DNA of 64,000 nt from Pasteurella sp049670895 (GCF_049670895.1 NZ_CP187170.1); one strand, 5' to 3'; shown: positions 39,685 through 49,807, counted from the stretch's first letter. Program-made: numbers and translations. Notes: generated by a model not told the origin, from the sequence alone.

Positions 39685-40752
39685 TCATTTATTCGGACGT
39701 TTTGCCTTACGTTTCATACGACGTACCCAGCGTGTAATCCGCCAAGCACGACTAATTGAATAAGAATACATAAAGAATAATAAAATAAAAGCACTAAACA
39801 TAATCCATTCGTTGATATAGAAAACCTCCCCCATGATACCAATCGTGGCACAAATGGCTGCAATAAAGGTAATCAGCAAAAAAGCCTGACGTGAGGTTAA
39901 GCCTGCTCGCATCATAATATGGTGAATATGTAAACGATCGGGGCGAAATGGGCTTTTTCCTTTACGTAATCGGCGATACATAATCGCCACCATATCAATC
40001 AACGGAATGGCTATAATCCAAAGTGCGGTAACAGGGTTCATTGGGTGCCCTTTACCTTGTGTACTGAGCAAGAGAATCCAAATAATGGTAAAGCCAATTA
40101 AGGTACTTCCCGCATCGCCCATAAAAATCTTAAATTTAGCCCCAAAAGGAATGCCAAGATTCATCATGAAATACGGCAAGATCGCAATAATTAAAGCAAA
40201 GCTCCAATAAGCTAAATCAAGCTGATTATCCATGACCAATAAAATACCAATCGACACAAAAGCAATAATGGATAATCCGCCCAGTAAACCATCAATACCA
40301 TCAATCATGTTAAAGGCATTAATTGCCGCAATGGTTGCCAATACAGTAATCAACAAACCGATGGAACCTAAGGTTAACTGGAAAGGTCCGATGATTTGTC
40401 CAAGATGATCAAGATATAAATTCCCCAAATCGATCATTAAAATCGCCAGAATAGCCTGAATCCCTGCTCTTAAAAATGGGCTAATATCAAAACGATCATC
40501 TAAAATCCCTATCACGAGCAAAACAAAAATACTGAAGATATAAAGAGAAGGTAAACGCATTTGTTCCCATTCAAATAAATAGAAACACAAATTTCCCATA
40601 AATAAGGAAATTCCCCCAATTAATGGAATTGCACCTTGATGACGTTTACGATAATTCGGTTTATCAACTAAACCTATTTTGACTGCGAGCGGTCGCATTA
40701 TTAACAATGTGAAAAGAGCCCCAAAAAAAGTCGCAAATAAACTCAATAACAT
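39685..40752 (-). CDS. wecA: Undecaprenyl-phosphate GlcNAc-1-phosphate transferase
   Basis: A 355-residue polytopic membrane enzyme, about eleven helices, that moves GlcNAc-1-phosphate from UDP-GlcNAc to undecaprenyl phosphate, starting O-antigen or common-antigen synthesis. Family motifs are present: GGISLFMGNL near 47, GILDDRFDISP near 85 (Asp pair for Mg), NAFNMIDGIDGLLGG near 145, FMGDAGSTLIGF near 210, and the C-terminal cytoplasmic loop DRLHIHHIMMRAGLT with the HIHH motif. It forms an operon with wzzE. The remainder of the wec cluster found in E. coli is missing here. Confidence 0.92.
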   Translation of the reverse strand: MLLSLFATFFGALFTLLIMRPLAVKIGLVDKPNYRKRHQGAIPLIGGISLFMGNLCFYLFEWEQMRLPSLYIFSIFVLLVIGILDDRFDISPFLRAGIQAILAILMIDLGNLYLDHLGQIIGPFQLTLGSIGLLITVLATIAAINAFNMIDGIDGLLGGLSIIAFVSIGILLVMDNQLDLAYWSFALIIAILPYFMMNLGIPFGAKFKIFMGDAGSTLIGFTIIWILLLSTQGKGHPMNPVTALWIIAIPLIDMVAIMYRRLRKGKSPFRPDRLHIHHIMMRAGLTSRQAFLLITFIAAICATIGIMGEVFYINEWIMFSAFILLFFMYSYSISRAWRITRWVRRMKRKAKRPNK

Positions 40753-40884
40753 TAGCTGTACCCTTTGAATTTTTATTTTGCGAAGAATAGCACAAAGCCG
40801 ATTTCTTCCATAAATATTTTTGTCTATGACCTGATTTTTACAGTAAGATAACGTTCATTTTAACCGCAATATTAGGATTTCACT

Positions 40885-42177
40885 ATGACTACGTCAATTT
40901 CTCTTTTTCAACGTGCACAACAAACCATTCCCGGCGGCGTTAACTCCCCTGTTCGTGCCTTTAAAGGTGTAGGGGGAACCCCTGTTTTTATCGAGAAAGC
41001 ACAAGGTGCTTATATTTATGATACGGAAGGTAAACAATATATTGACTATGTTGGCTCTTGGGGACCAATGATTTTAGGGCATAACCATCCTGCTATTTTA
41101 GAGGCGGTCATTCAAACTGCCCAAAATGGCTTGAGCTTTGGGGCACCTACCCCCTTAGAAATTGAATTGGCTGAACTGGTTTGTTCATTGATTCCCTCAA
41201 TCGACATGGTGCGAATGGTCAGCTCGGGCACAGAAGCCACCATGTCTGCCATTCGTTTAGCACGAGGCTACACGAATCGAGATAAAATCATTAAATTTGA
41301 AGGCTGTTACCACGGACATGCCGACTCCCTACTGGTGAAAGCAGGTTCTGGTGCCTTAACCCTCGGACAACCCAATTCTCCAGGTGTGCCTGCAGATTTT
41401 GCGAAACACACTTTAACTTGTACTTATAATGATCTTAACTCGGTCAAACAAGCCTTTGAACAATATCCAAATGACATTGCCTGTCTTATTGTTGAACCCG
41501 TAGCGGGCAATATGAATTGCGTACCTCCACAAAAAGGTTTCTTACAAGGTTTACGTGAGCTTTGCGATCAATACGGTGCTGTCTTTATTATTGACGAAGT
41601 GATGACGGGTTTTCGTGTCGCTTTAAACGGTGCCCAATCTTATTATGGTGTTACCCCTGATTTAACCTGCTTAGGCAAAGTGATTGGGGGCGGTATGCCG
41701 GTTGGTGCTTTTGGTGGTAAAAAAGAAATTATGCAACATATTGCACCACTCGGCCCTGTCTATCAGGCGGGGACCTTATCTGGCAACCCAATCGCAATGG
41801 CAGCTGGGCTTGCTTGTTTAACCGAATTGAAAAAAGCTGGCAATGAACAACATTTAGCCCAATTAACTGAAAAACTCGCCTTAGGCTTAAAAGCGTTGGC
41901 AGATAAACATCACGTGCCTTTTGTGGTGAATTATGTTGGCGGTATGTTTGGACTGTTCTTTACAGAACAAACAAGCGTTTCCTCTTATCAAGAGGTGATG
42001 GCTTGTGATACTGCAAAATTTAATACATTCTTCCACGCAATGTTAGAACAAGGCGTTTATCTTGCACCATCAGCATTTGAAGCTGGATTTATGTCTTTAG
42101 CACATACTGAACAAGATATTGACCGCACTTTACAAGCGGCAGATCACGCATTTGCAGAATTAAGAGTTCATAAATAG
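40885..42177 (+). CDS. hemL: Glutamate-1-semialdehyde 2,1-aminomutase
   Basis: A 430-residue PLP enzyme that converts glutamate-1-semialdehyde to 5-aminolevulinate in the C5 pathway of haem synthesis. Visible: PGGVNSPVRAF at the start, SSGTEATMSAIRLARG near 120, CYHGHADSLLVKAGSG, FIIDEVMTGFRV near 235, and the PLP lysine in CLGKVIGGGMPVGAFGG near residue 266. Length is normal. Its stop is directly followed by the start of the transporter gene, so the two are probably cotranscribed. Confidence 0.97.
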   Translation: MTTSISLFQRAQQTIPGGVNSPVRAFKGVGGTPVFIEKAQGAYIYDTEGKQYIDYVGSWGPMILGHNHPAILEAVIQTAQNGLSFGAPTPLEIELAELVCSLIPSIDMVRMVSSGTEATMSAIRLARGYTNRDKIIKFEGCYHGHADSLLVKAGSGALTLGQPNSPGVPADFAKHTLTCTYNDLNSVKQAFEQYPNDIACLIVEPVAGNMNCVPPQKGFLQGLRELCDQYGAVFIIDEVMTGFRVALNGAQSYYGVTPDLTCLGKVIGGGMPVGAFGGKKEIMQHIAPLGPVYQAGTLSGNPIAMAAGLACLTELKKAGNEQHLAQLTEKLALGLKALADKHHVPFVVNYVGGMFGLFFTEQTSVSSYQEVMACDTAKFNTFFHAMLEQGVYLAPSAFEAGFMSLAHTEQDIDRTLQAADHAFAELRVHK

Positions 42178-43026
42178 ATGGATAAACATTCTCTCGCATT
42201 AATTAAAGTCCACGGCACCGCAGTGCTTTTCGGTGCCTCTGGTATTTTTGGTTTTTTAATCGAAAGTAGTTCGGAAGCATTAGTCTTAGGACGTGTACTG
42301 ATTGCGTTTGCCTCATTAGCTTTATTTTTCCTTATCAAAAAACAAGCACTGACAAAATTATCACTTAAAGAAATGCTTTTACAGCTACTTTTAGGCGGAT
42401 TACTTGCGTTACATTGGGTAAGTTTTTATCAAGGTATTAAAGTTGGCGGGGTTGCTGTTGGTACATTAGGTTTTGCCAGTTTCCCTGCCTTTGTTGCTTT
42501 ATTTGAGATGTTGATCTTAAAAGAGCGGTTAAAATCGAAAGAATATTTTCTTTTAGTCGCTATTTCTATTGGCTTAATCCTCATTACGCCTGAATTTGAG
42601 TTTGGCAACCAATCCACTCAAGGGTTATTGTGGGGTATTTTCTCTGCTATTAGCTATGGTTTATTGGCGGTTTTAAATCGTATTAACTCGACTAAACTCT
42701 CAGGAGCACAAGCCAGTTGGTGGCAATATTTAATGGTAGCGATTGTGTTACTGCCCTTCTCTGCACATCAATTACCACAAGTATCCTTACAAGATTGGTT
42801 TTGGATCGCTTGTATCGGCTTACTTTGCACGACCTTTGCTTACACACTTTTTGTATCAAGTTTAGATACGATTAATGCACGCACTGCGGCAATGATCATT
42901 TCTCTTGAGCCCGTTTATGCCATTTTGATTGCTTGGTTATGGTTAGATCAAACACCAAGTTTAAAGATGCTGATTGGCGGAGCAATCATCATCGTTTCTG
43001 TTGCGGTGGTGAATTTAAAAAAATAA
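42178..43026 (+). CDS. EamA/DMT-family transporter
   Basis: A 282-residue membrane protein with ten predicted helices arranged as two EamA repeats of five. Typical features: HGTAVLFGASGIFG in helix 1, VLGRVLIAFASL in helix 2, LHWVSFYQGIKVGGVAVGTLGFASFPAFVAL, and in the second half SLEPVYAILIAWLWLDQTPS followed by a last helix and a lysine end. DMT proteins export metabolites or amino acids; the substrate is not evident. The ATG follows the hemL stop with no gap. The next gene converges, with an uptake-signal hairpin between. Confidence 0.85.
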   Translation: MDKHSLALIKVHGTAVLFGASGIFGFLIESSSEALVLGRVLIAFASLALFFLIKKQALTKLSLKEMLLQLLLGGLLALHWVSFYQGIKVGGVAVGTLGFASFPAFVALFEMLILKERLKSKEYFLLVAISIGLILITPEFEFGNQSTQGLLWGIFSAISYGLLAVLNRINSTKLSGAQASWWQYLMVAIVLLPFSAHQLPQVSLQDWFWIACIGLLCTTFAYTLFVSSLDTINARTAAMIISLEPVYAILIAWLWLDQTPSLKMLIGGAIIIVSVAVVNLKK

Positions 43027-43033
43027 TAAAAAA

Positions 43034-43088
43034 GACCGCACTTTTTAAGCTGAATGTCTTGTCATCAGCCAAAGTGCGGTCAATTTTT
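43034..43088. terminator. Terminator built from an inverted pair of uptake signal sequences
   Basis: GACCGCACTTT (43034-43044) and AAAGTGCGGTC (43071-43081) form an 11-base stem, with a T-run after it on the plus strand and an A-run before it. It serves both the transporter gene and the convergent glnD. Confidence 0.85.
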
Positions 43089-43106
43089 ACAAACTTTTCT
43101 TCTGTT

Positions 43107-45758
43107 CTATTTAGGATCGAGCACTTCGTGTAAACGTTGTTCAAGGTGTTGACGTTGTTCTGCGGTTAATGCTCTGCCTTCTGCGTTCGTCAAAATAAAA
43201 AAGTCTTCTGCTCGTTCTCCCACCGTTGTAATTTTGGCATTCTGTAAATTCAATTTTAATTCACTAAACACTTGACTCACTTTTGCCAACAAGCCTGCCT
43301 GATCTAAGGTGAAAAGCTCCATTTCTGTTTGTTCTGTGCGTTGTTCTTTTAAAAAACGAACTTCGGTTTTCACATGGAAATGCTGCAATTTGTGGTTATT
43401 GCACAATGTCAGTTTCGGCAGTTTGGTCGCCGTTAAGGTTTGCAATAAGGCTTTTTCTAAGCTACGACGACGATCAAACTTCGCCAAACTGCCATCGAAT
43501 TCTGTCACCATAAAGGTGTCAAAAACATAACCATCGTGACTGGTAATGATCTGTGCATCGTGAATACTGAATTTTTTCGCCCCCATTGTAGTCACCACTT
43601 TATTAAACAGGTTCGGCTGGTCTTTGCAATACACAAACACTTCTGTGCCCCCATCAGAAAAGCGGTTACTGATTTTTACCAATAAATCGGTTTCATTTTC
43701 GGCTAAAAGTTGTGTATGCCACGCAATTTGTTTTGGACTGTTACGTAAAAAATACTCATCTGGGCAACGTTGCCAAACTTTTTCAATTTGCACCGCACTT
43801 AATGCTTGGTACTGTTCTGCTAATAAACTCAGTGCCTGTGCACGGTGGGTTTGTATCTTATCTTGTTGATCTAATACACGGTCCATTCCCTGAGCGAATT
43901 GTTTATTGGTAAATTGATATAAACTCGCAATTAAGGAACGCTTCCAACTGTTCCATAAGGTTTCATTGGTCGCACAAATATCCGCCACCGTTAAACAGGT
44001 TAAATAATCCAGACGTACCTGATTTTGCACCGCTTCTGCAAAATCTAACACCACTTCGGGATCATGAATATCACGCCGTTGTGCCGTGACAGACATCAAT
44101 AAATGCTGTTCAACTAACCATGACAAGGTTTGCACTTCTCGTTGGTCGAAACCATGTTGTAGGGCAAAGATTCTCACCTCTTGTGCCCCTAAAACGGCAT
44201 GGTCGCCTCCTCGCCCTTTCGCAATATCATGAAATAAGGCGGCAATATATAACAAGGTGCGATCCGTTAAACGAGGAAAAAGCTGACTACACAAAGGATG
44301 TATTGCCACACTTTCTGGCGATAGAAAAAACTCCAGCTTCAACATGGTGCGTAAAGTATGCTCATCTACCGTATAACAATGGAATAAATCAAATTGCATC
44401 AGCCCTTCAATATGCTTCCATTGAGGTAAGTAGGCATGCAGTACCCCATATTTGTGCATGGGCACAAAGGCTTTTTCTATCGCATGAGGTTGATTTAATA
44501 AACGTAAAAACTTTTCTCTTGCCAACGGCAAATCACAAAGGTACCCGTCTAATTGCTCTAAGGCTAAATGCAACTGTCGTAAGGTAGAGGAATGAATATC
44601 TGACTGCGGATGTTGAGTTAAATGAAAAAATACATCCAAAATCAGATCAGGGGATTGTATGAAAAGTAAAGGATCACGTAAACACAACGCATTATTTTGC
44701 AATTCAAAATGGGCATCAAGAATATGCGTTTCGCAGTGTTGATTTGGTTGTAAAAAATGCTCTCGATAATGCTTAACAATGACATCACTTAATAAGGAAA
44801 TACTTTGCAAGGCTTGGAAAAAACGTTTCATCATACTTTCCACGCCTTGATTGCCCTGCCCTTCAAATCCCAATAATTCTGCCACACGGATTTGACGCTC
44901 GAACAACAAACGGTTGTCATAGCGTTTTAAGATAAGGTGCAATGCAAAACGGACTTTAAACAAAAACTGCTGGCTGTCTTGAAGTAAATGATATTCTTCG
45001 GGATAAATAAAGCCAGACTGTAAAATATCTTCTAAATTTTTTGCCCCTGTATGCCGCAACGCAATCCAATACAATAAATGCAAATCTCGTAACCCACCGG
45101 GACTGTGTTTTATGTCTGGCTCAAGATTGTAACTCGTGTTGTGATAACGTTGATAACGTGCGATACGCTCTTGGGTTTTCGCATGAAAAAATGCCTCTTT
45201 CGGCCAAAAATCAGGCTTTTTCACTAACGCCATTAATTGATTGAATTGTGCTTGCTCACCACACAAATAGCGGGCTTCTAATAAGTTGGTGGCGATGGTG
45301 ATCTCTGCTTTGCCCACGCTTTCACATTCTGCCAATGTGCGTACGGCATGTCCTACTTCAAAGCCACAGTCCCACAAACATTGCACAAAATCGGCAATTT
45401 TGCTTTCACTTTGCTCACTTTGTATAGTTAAGTGTTGCGTGGTTAAAATCAATACATCTAAATCCGACAAGGGAAACATTTCTCCCCGCCCATAACCCCC
45501 TACGGCGACCAATGTCAAATGCGGTTGTTTATCCAAATCAAAATAGTGCCAAAGTGCCAATAATAATTGATCACAAAATTTCGTGCGATTGGCAATTAAC
45601 TGATAAACAGAACATGTAGAAAAATGTTGCAGTTCAAATTGCTTTAGGGCTTCTTTTTCCATTTTGACCGCACTTTTCAGCGTAGTCAGATCCAGCCCGT
45701 GCATAGACGTTGCAGATAAAAAAGGTGAAGAATAATCACATTGCATATGTTTTTCCAT
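43107..45758 (-). CDS. glnD: Bifunctional uridylyltransferase / uridylyl-removing enzyme of PII
   Basis: An 883-residue nitrogen sensor that adds UMP to PII proteins when glutamine is low and removes it when high. Domains in order: nucleotidyltransferase with GGYGRGEMFPLSDLDVLIL (about residue 87-105), the GlnE-like helical region, an HD phosphohydrolase (LFHDIAKGRGGDHAVLG near 490), and two C-terminal ACT domains. The ATG at 45758 abuts a T6 run of a hairpin, leaving no room for a ribosome-binding site. The ATG at 45746 (MQCDYSSP...) has GGA upstream and may be the real start. It lies downstream of map. Confidence 0.95.
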   Translation of the reverse strand: MEKHMQCDYSSPFLSATSMHGLDLTTLKSAVKMEKEALKQFELQHFSTCSVYQLIANRTKFCDQLLLALWHYFDLDKQPHLTLVAVGGYGRGEMFPLSDLDVLILTTQHLTIQSEQSESKIADFVQCLWDCGFEVGHAVRTLAECESVGKAEITIATNLLEARYLCGEQAQFNQLMALVKKPDFWPKEAFFHAKTQERIARYQRYHNTSYNLEPDIKHSPGGLRDLHLLYWIALRHTGAKNLEDILQSGFIYPEEYHLLQDSQQFLFKVRFALHLILKRYDNRLLFERQIRVAELLGFEGQGNQGVESMMKRFFQALQSISLLSDVIVKHYREHFLQPNQHCETHILDAHFELQNNALCLRDPLLFIQSPDLILDVFFHLTQHPQSDIHSSTLRQLHLALEQLDGYLCDLPLAREKFLRLLNQPHAIEKAFVPMHKYGVLHAYLPQWKHIEGLMQFDLFHCYTVDEHTLRTMLKLEFFLSPESVAIHPLCSQLFPRLTDRTLLYIAALFHDIAKGRGGDHAVLGAQEVRIFALQHGFDQREVQTLSWLVEQHLLMSVTAQRRDIHDPEVVLDFAEAVQNQVRLDYLTCLTVADICATNETLWNSWKRSLIASLYQFTNKQFAQGMDRVLDQQDKIQTHRAQALSLLAEQYQALSAVQIEKVWQRCPDEYFLRNSPKQIAWHTQLLAENETDLLVKISNRFSDGGTEVFVYCKDQPNLFNKVVTTMGAKKFSIHDAQIITSHDGYVFDTFMVTEFDGSLAKFDRRRSLEKALLQTLTATKLPKLTLCNNHKLQHFHVKTEVRFLKEQRTEQTEMELFTLDQAGLLAKVSQVFSELKLNLQNAKITTVGERAEDFFILTNAEGRALTAEQRQHLEQRLHEVLDPK

Positions 45759-45790
45759 AAAAAATGGCTGAGCAATATAGACGCTCAGCC
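45759..45790 (-). terminator. Terminator-like hairpin between map and glnD
   Basis: On the minus strand GGCTGAGC, a nine-base loop and GCTCAGCC are followed by ATTTTTT, and then immediately by the ATG at 45758. It has the form of an intrinsic terminator after map and must be passed, or skipped by another promoter, for glnD to be transcribed. Confidence 0.75.
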
Positions 45791-45807
45791 AAATTCTTTG
45801 TTAGATG

Positions 45808-46611
45808 TTAGACATTCACCATAATACGCTGAATGCGACCTTCGGCGATTTCTTCCTCTCGGATTGTCATCACCTCACAGCCTGTTTCGGTCACCACCAG
45901 TTGATGCTCATATTGTGCGGAATGACTGCGATCTTTGGTTTTTACCGTCCAACCATCACCCATCAAACGCACTTCTTTTTTACCCGCATTGATCATTGGC
46001 TCAATGGTAAACACCATGCCTGGTTGTAACACCACGCCACCATCATCCGCATAATAATGTAACACTTGAGGTTCACAATGGAACTCCGTGCCCACGCCGT
46101 GTCCACAATATTCACGAACCACACTAAAGCCTTGCGATTCCGTGTATTTTTGTACTGCTCGTCCAATTTCATTTAAACGAATACCCGGTTTTACCGTACG
46201 CAATCCTTGATAAAGGGCTTCTTGTGCCGCTTCACATAATTTTTTACTGCGTATATTGGTTTCACCCACAATATACATTTTTGAATTATCACCAAAATAG
46301 CCATCTTTAATCACGGTGACATCAATATTGACAATATCGCCCTGTTTTAAAAGCTTTGCATCATTTGGAATACCATGACAAACCACTTCATTTAATGAAA
46401 TGCACGTGGATTTCGGAAAGCCATGATAACCTAAACAAGCGGGGATCGTTTTTTGCACATTGACCATATATTCATGACAAATACGGTCTAATTCTCCCGT
46501 GCTAATCCCAGCTTTAACATAGGGTTCAATCATCACTAATACGTCTGAGGCAAGTTTGCAAGCCTCGCGTAACTTCACGATCTCTGCTTCTGTTCTTAAT
46601 GGAATTGCCAT
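45808..46611 (-). CDS. map: Methionine aminopeptidase, type I
   Basis: A 267-residue metalloprotease that removes the N-terminal methionine from new proteins. Metal ligands are seen in VNIDVTVIKDGYFGDNSKMY (two Asp), GHGVGTEFHCEP (His), FTIEPMI (Glu) and SAQYEHQLVVTETG (Glu). The substrate histidine is in CHGIPND. Length is standard for the enterobacterial enzyme. It is followed by a terminator-like hairpin and then glnD, and is divergent from erpA with 137 bases between. Confidence 0.97.
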   Translation of the reverse strand: MAIPLRTEAEIVKLREACKLASDVLVMIEPYVKAGISTGELDRICHEYMVNVQKTIPACLGYHGFPKSTCISLNEVVCHGIPNDAKLLKQGDIVNIDVTVIKDGYFGDNSKMYIVGETNIRSKKLCEAAQEALYQGLRTVKPGIRLNEIGRAVQKYTESQGFSVVREYCGHGVGTEFHCEPQVLHYYADDGGVVLQPGMVFTIEPMINAGKKEVRLMGDGWTVKTKDRSHSAQYEHQLVVTETGCEVMTIREEEIAEGRIQRIMVNV

Positions 46612-46748
46612 AAAAATTCTCTCCGTAAACTTAATTCGTCCGAGAATTATAGCACCATATCTTTGAAAAATCGCTGATAAATTCTTGAACGAATGGGGCG
46701 GTTATTAGATAATAGAAAAATTCAATTGAAATTATAGCGAGAGAATTT

Positions 46749-47090
46749 ATGACAGACATTTCTGTACCACTAAACTTTACAGACGCGGCGGCAAACAAGG
46801 TCAAAGCCTTAATTTCCGAAGAAGAAAATGCCAATTTAAAACTGCGTGTGTATATTACGGGGGGAGGTTGTAGTGGTTTCCAATATGGATTCACCTTTGA
46901 TGAAAAAGTCAATGAAGGCGATTTAACCATCGAAAAATCAGGGGTGCAATTAGTCATTGATCCAATGAGTTTGCAATATCTCATTGGTGGCACGGTTGAC
47001 TATACCGAAGGTTTAGAAGGATCACGCTTTATTGTGAATAATCCCAATGCATCCACCACTTGTGGCTGTGGTTCATCATTTAGTATCTAA
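46749..47090 (+). CDS. erpA: Iron-sulfur cluster insertion protein ErpA
   Basis: A 113-residue A-type carrier that delivers Fe-S clusters to target proteins, including enzymes of isoprenoid synthesis. The three conserved cysteines are in GGGCSGFQYGF (about residue 41) and TTCGCGSSFSI at the C-terminus. The sequence is close to E. coli ErpA throughout (KLRVYITGGGCSG, VDPMSLQYLIGG). It is divergent from map and two bases ahead of yacL. Confidence 0.97.
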   Translation: MTDISVPLNFTDAAANKVKALISEEENANLKLRVYITGGGCSGFQYGFTFDEKVNEGDLTIEKSGVQLVIDPMSLQYLIGGTVDYTEGLEGSRFIVNNPNASTTCGCGSSFSI

Positions 47091-47092
47091 AG

Positions 47093-47443
47093 ATGGATTT
47101 CCAATTTACATCATACCAAGGTGCGATGACCGCCAAATGCTCAATGGGGCATGAGGCGATAGCAAACTGGTTCAATACGGAAGTGCGTCATGATGCCACA
47201 CAAATTCAAACGGTCCTTCAACAAATTCAAACCTTGCAACCTCAACAAGAACTGACTTTGATTGGTGCAGAATACAGCTTATTCATTAATCAAGATGAAG
47301 TAATGGTGCGAGCCAATAATCTGCTGATTGAAGAGGATCAAGAACTTGAAGATGACTTTCACTATTACGATGAAGAAAGTATTGCCTTTTGTGGTACACC
47401 CGATTTCGTTCATTTTTTACAAGCCTATTTAGCCTTTCTTTAA
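47093..47443 (+). CDS. yacL: YacL family protein (UPF0231)
   Basis: A 116-residue cytoplasmic protein of unknown function, acidic in its second half (EEDQELEDDFHYYDEES). The start MDFQFTSYQGAMTAKCSMGHEAIANWF and the end GTPDFVHFLQAYLAF match the UPF0231 family. It begins two bases after the erpA stop, so it is probably cotranslated with it. No motif suggests an activity. Confidence 0.85.
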   Translation: MDFQFTSYQGAMTAKCSMGHEAIANWFNTEVRHDATQIQTVLQQIQTLQPQQELTLIGAEYSLFINQDEVMVRANNLLIEEDQELEDDFHYYDEESIAFCGTPDFVHFLQAYLAFL

Positions 47444-47476
47444 TGGCTTTGAATAACGCTTTTCAAGCAGGTCACT

Positions 47477-49807
47477 ATGCCCACCGCAAAAAAAAATAAA
47501 TCGCCGAAAAGATCCCGTTCTTGGCTTATTTTGCTAGCCAAACTGAGCTTTACTGTGGCGGTCATGCTTGCCTTTTATGGGATCTATTTAGATGGACAAA
47601 TCCGCTCAAAAATGAACGGGCAAATTTGGCGTTTACCTGCTGAAGTATATAGTCGTATTGAATCTATCCGTCTTGAAGATCATCTAAGCTTTGAGCAAGT
47701 CAAACAACGCTTGTTGGAAAATGAATATCGCCAAACCACCATTGTGGCAGCACCAGGTGATTTTAAAATTGAAAATAACACCATTGTCTTGCTACGCCGT
47801 GCCTTTCCTTTCCCAATTCAACCTGAAGCCCAACGGGTTTTTCGTTTACGTTTTGAAAATAATCAACTTCGTGTCATTGAAGATTTGATCAACCTACGCA
47901 GCATTCCCGAATTTCGTTTAGCCCCGAAATTGATCGCCATGTTGCAATCCGATAAGGAAGAACGCCTTGCCATTGCTTTGCATCACTACCCTCGTTTATT
48001 AATTGATGCTTTATTGCTAACAGAAGATCGTCGCTTTTACGAACATGAAGGAATCAGTTTATTGGGAATTACCCGTGCGATGATCACCAATCTTCAAGCT
48101 GGACATACGGTGCAAGGTGGAAGTACCCTCACCCAACAATTAGTCAAAAACTTATTTTTAAGTAATCAACGCACCCTCACACGGAAAATGAACGAAGCCT
48201 TCATGGCGGTGATTTTAGACTGGCGTTATGACAAAAATCGTATTTTAGAAACTTACTTAAATGAGATTTATTTAGGTCAAAATGGCGATACGCAAATTCA
48301 TGGTTTTGAACTGGCAAGCCATTTTTATTTTGGGCGATCAACCCGTGAAATTAGCCTTGATCAAATTGCCTTATTAGTCGGCATGGTAAAAGGACCTTCA
48401 CTGTACAACCCATGGCGAAATCCACAACATGCCCTTGAACGCCGCAATGTGGTATTACGTTTATTACGTGATCATAAAGTGATTGGTGATGAACTTTATC
48501 ACATTCTGATTCAACGCCCACTTGGTGTACAACAACGGGGACAAATTAGCCGTAAATACCCTGCCTTCATTCAAACCTTGCAAGCCGAACTACGCCAACA
48601 ATTAGGGGAAAACAAAGCGGGGAATTTACTGGGGGCACGCATTTTTTCCACCCTTGATCCGAAACAGCAAGCCTATGCAGAACAAGCTGTCGTCAATGCC
48701 ACCACCCAATTACAACAAAAACATAAAAATCCGCATTTACAAGCGGCAATGGTGATTGCTGATTATCGTCAAGGGGAAGTGAAAGCCATTGTCGGTGGCT
48801 TACAAACGCAATATGCAGGGTTTAACCGTGCATTAAGTGCGAAACGCCAAATTGGATCCTTAGTTAAGCCTGCGATTTACTTAACCGCATTAGCTCAGCC
48901 AGAACAATTTCGCCTAAATAGCCCAATCAATAACCAACCTGTCACCATACGAGTCAAAGGAAGTGCCCCTTGGCAACCTCGTAATTATGATCGTAAATAC
49001 AGCGGTTCAGTGATGTTAATGGATGCATTAACACGCTCTTTAAATATTCCCACTGTCAACATTGGCATGAAACTGGGATTAGACAAAGTGATTGAAACAC
49101 AACAGGTTATGGGGTGGGATAAAGTGAAAATCCCTAAGGTGCCTGCAACCTTACTCGGGGCTTATGCCATTTCCCCTTATGATGTCACCCATTTATATCA
49201 AGTGATTGCCAATCAAGGGAAAAAAATCCCTTTAGCCACCATTGATAGCATTACTGATCAACACGGCAATTTACTGTATCAACGCAATTTAGATCCAGAA
49301 CAAGTTGTGCCAGCTGAAGCGGCGTATCAAACAATTTATGCGATGCAACAAGTGGTTGAGCGAGGCACTGCTCGTAGTCTGCAAAATCAATTTGCCTCCC
49401 TCCATCTGGCTGGCAAAACAGGCACCACTAATGAAGCGAGAGACACGTGGTTTGTTGGTATTGATGGACAGCATGTGAGCACCGTGTGGCTTGGGCGTGA
49501 TGATAATGGCGAAACCAAACTGACGGGGGCATCTGGTGCTTTACAAATTTATCGTGATTATCTAGAACTTGCCCATCCAACCGCCTTATTACAAGAAGAT
49601 TTACCACAAATAAAATGGGTGGGCATTAATGCTTATGGTGGCTGGGACTGCACAAGCTCACGTAAAATTCCTGTTTGGGCAGACAAAAACCAAACCTTTT
49701 GCCAGCCTGTTGTGCAGCCCGTTTACCAAGAGAGTTTGTGGGATGTACTCAATCCGAGTGCCCCCGCCAATCAACCTGCCCCCGTGGAAGATGCCATCGC
49801 CAATTAA
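47477..49807 (+). CDS. mrcB: Penicillin-binding protein 1B
   Basis: A 776-residue bifunctional peptidoglycan synthase. It has a cytoplasmic basic tail and a membrane helix (about 18-38), a UB2H domain (about 60-150), and a glycosyltransferase domain with LLTEDRRFYEHEGIS (catalytic Glu), GGSTLTQQLVKNLFLS and RKMNEAFMAVILDWRYDKNRILE. The transpeptidase domain follows, with SAKRQIGSLVKPAIY (SxxK-type serine in the GSLVKP motif), SLNIPTVN (SxN) and LAGKTGTTN (KTG). LpoB-type activators of E. coli PBP1B are not encoded nearby. Length is normal. Confidence 0.96.
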   Translation: MPTAKKNKSPKRSRSWLILLAKLSFTVAVMLAFYGIYLDGQIRSKMNGQIWRLPAEVYSRIESIRLEDHLSFEQVKQRLLENEYRQTTIVAAPGDFKIENNTIVLLRRAFPFPIQPEAQRVFRLRFENNQLRVIEDLINLRSIPEFRLAPKLIAMLQSDKEERLAIALHHYPRLLIDALLLTEDRRFYEHEGISLLGITRAMITNLQAGHTVQGGSTLTQQLVKNLFLSNQRTLTRKMNEAFMAVILDWRYDKNRILETYLNEIYLGQNGDTQIHGFELASHFYFGRSTREISLDQIALLVGMVKGPSLYNPWRNPQHALERRNVVLRLLRDHKVIGDELYHILIQRPLGVQQRGQISRKYPAFIQTLQAELRQQLGENKAGNLLGARIFSTLDPKQQAYAEQAVVNATTQLQQKHKNPHLQAAMVIADYRQGEVKAIVGGLQTQYAGFNRALSAKRQIGSLVKPAIYLTALAQPEQFRLNSPINNQPVTIRVKGSAPWQPRNYDRKYSGSVMLMDALTRSLNIPTVNIGMKLGLDKVIETQQVMGWDKVKIPKVPATLLGAYAISPYDVTHLYQVIANQGKKIPLATIDSITDQHGNLLYQRNLDPEQVVPAEAAYQTIYAMQQVVERGTARSLQNQFASLHLAGKTGTTNEARDTWFVGIDGQHVSTVWLGRDDNGETKLTGASGALQIYRDYLELAHPTALLQEDLPQIKWVGINAYGGWDCTSSRKIPVWADKNQTFCQPVVQPVYQESLWDVLNPSAPANQPAPVEDAIAN

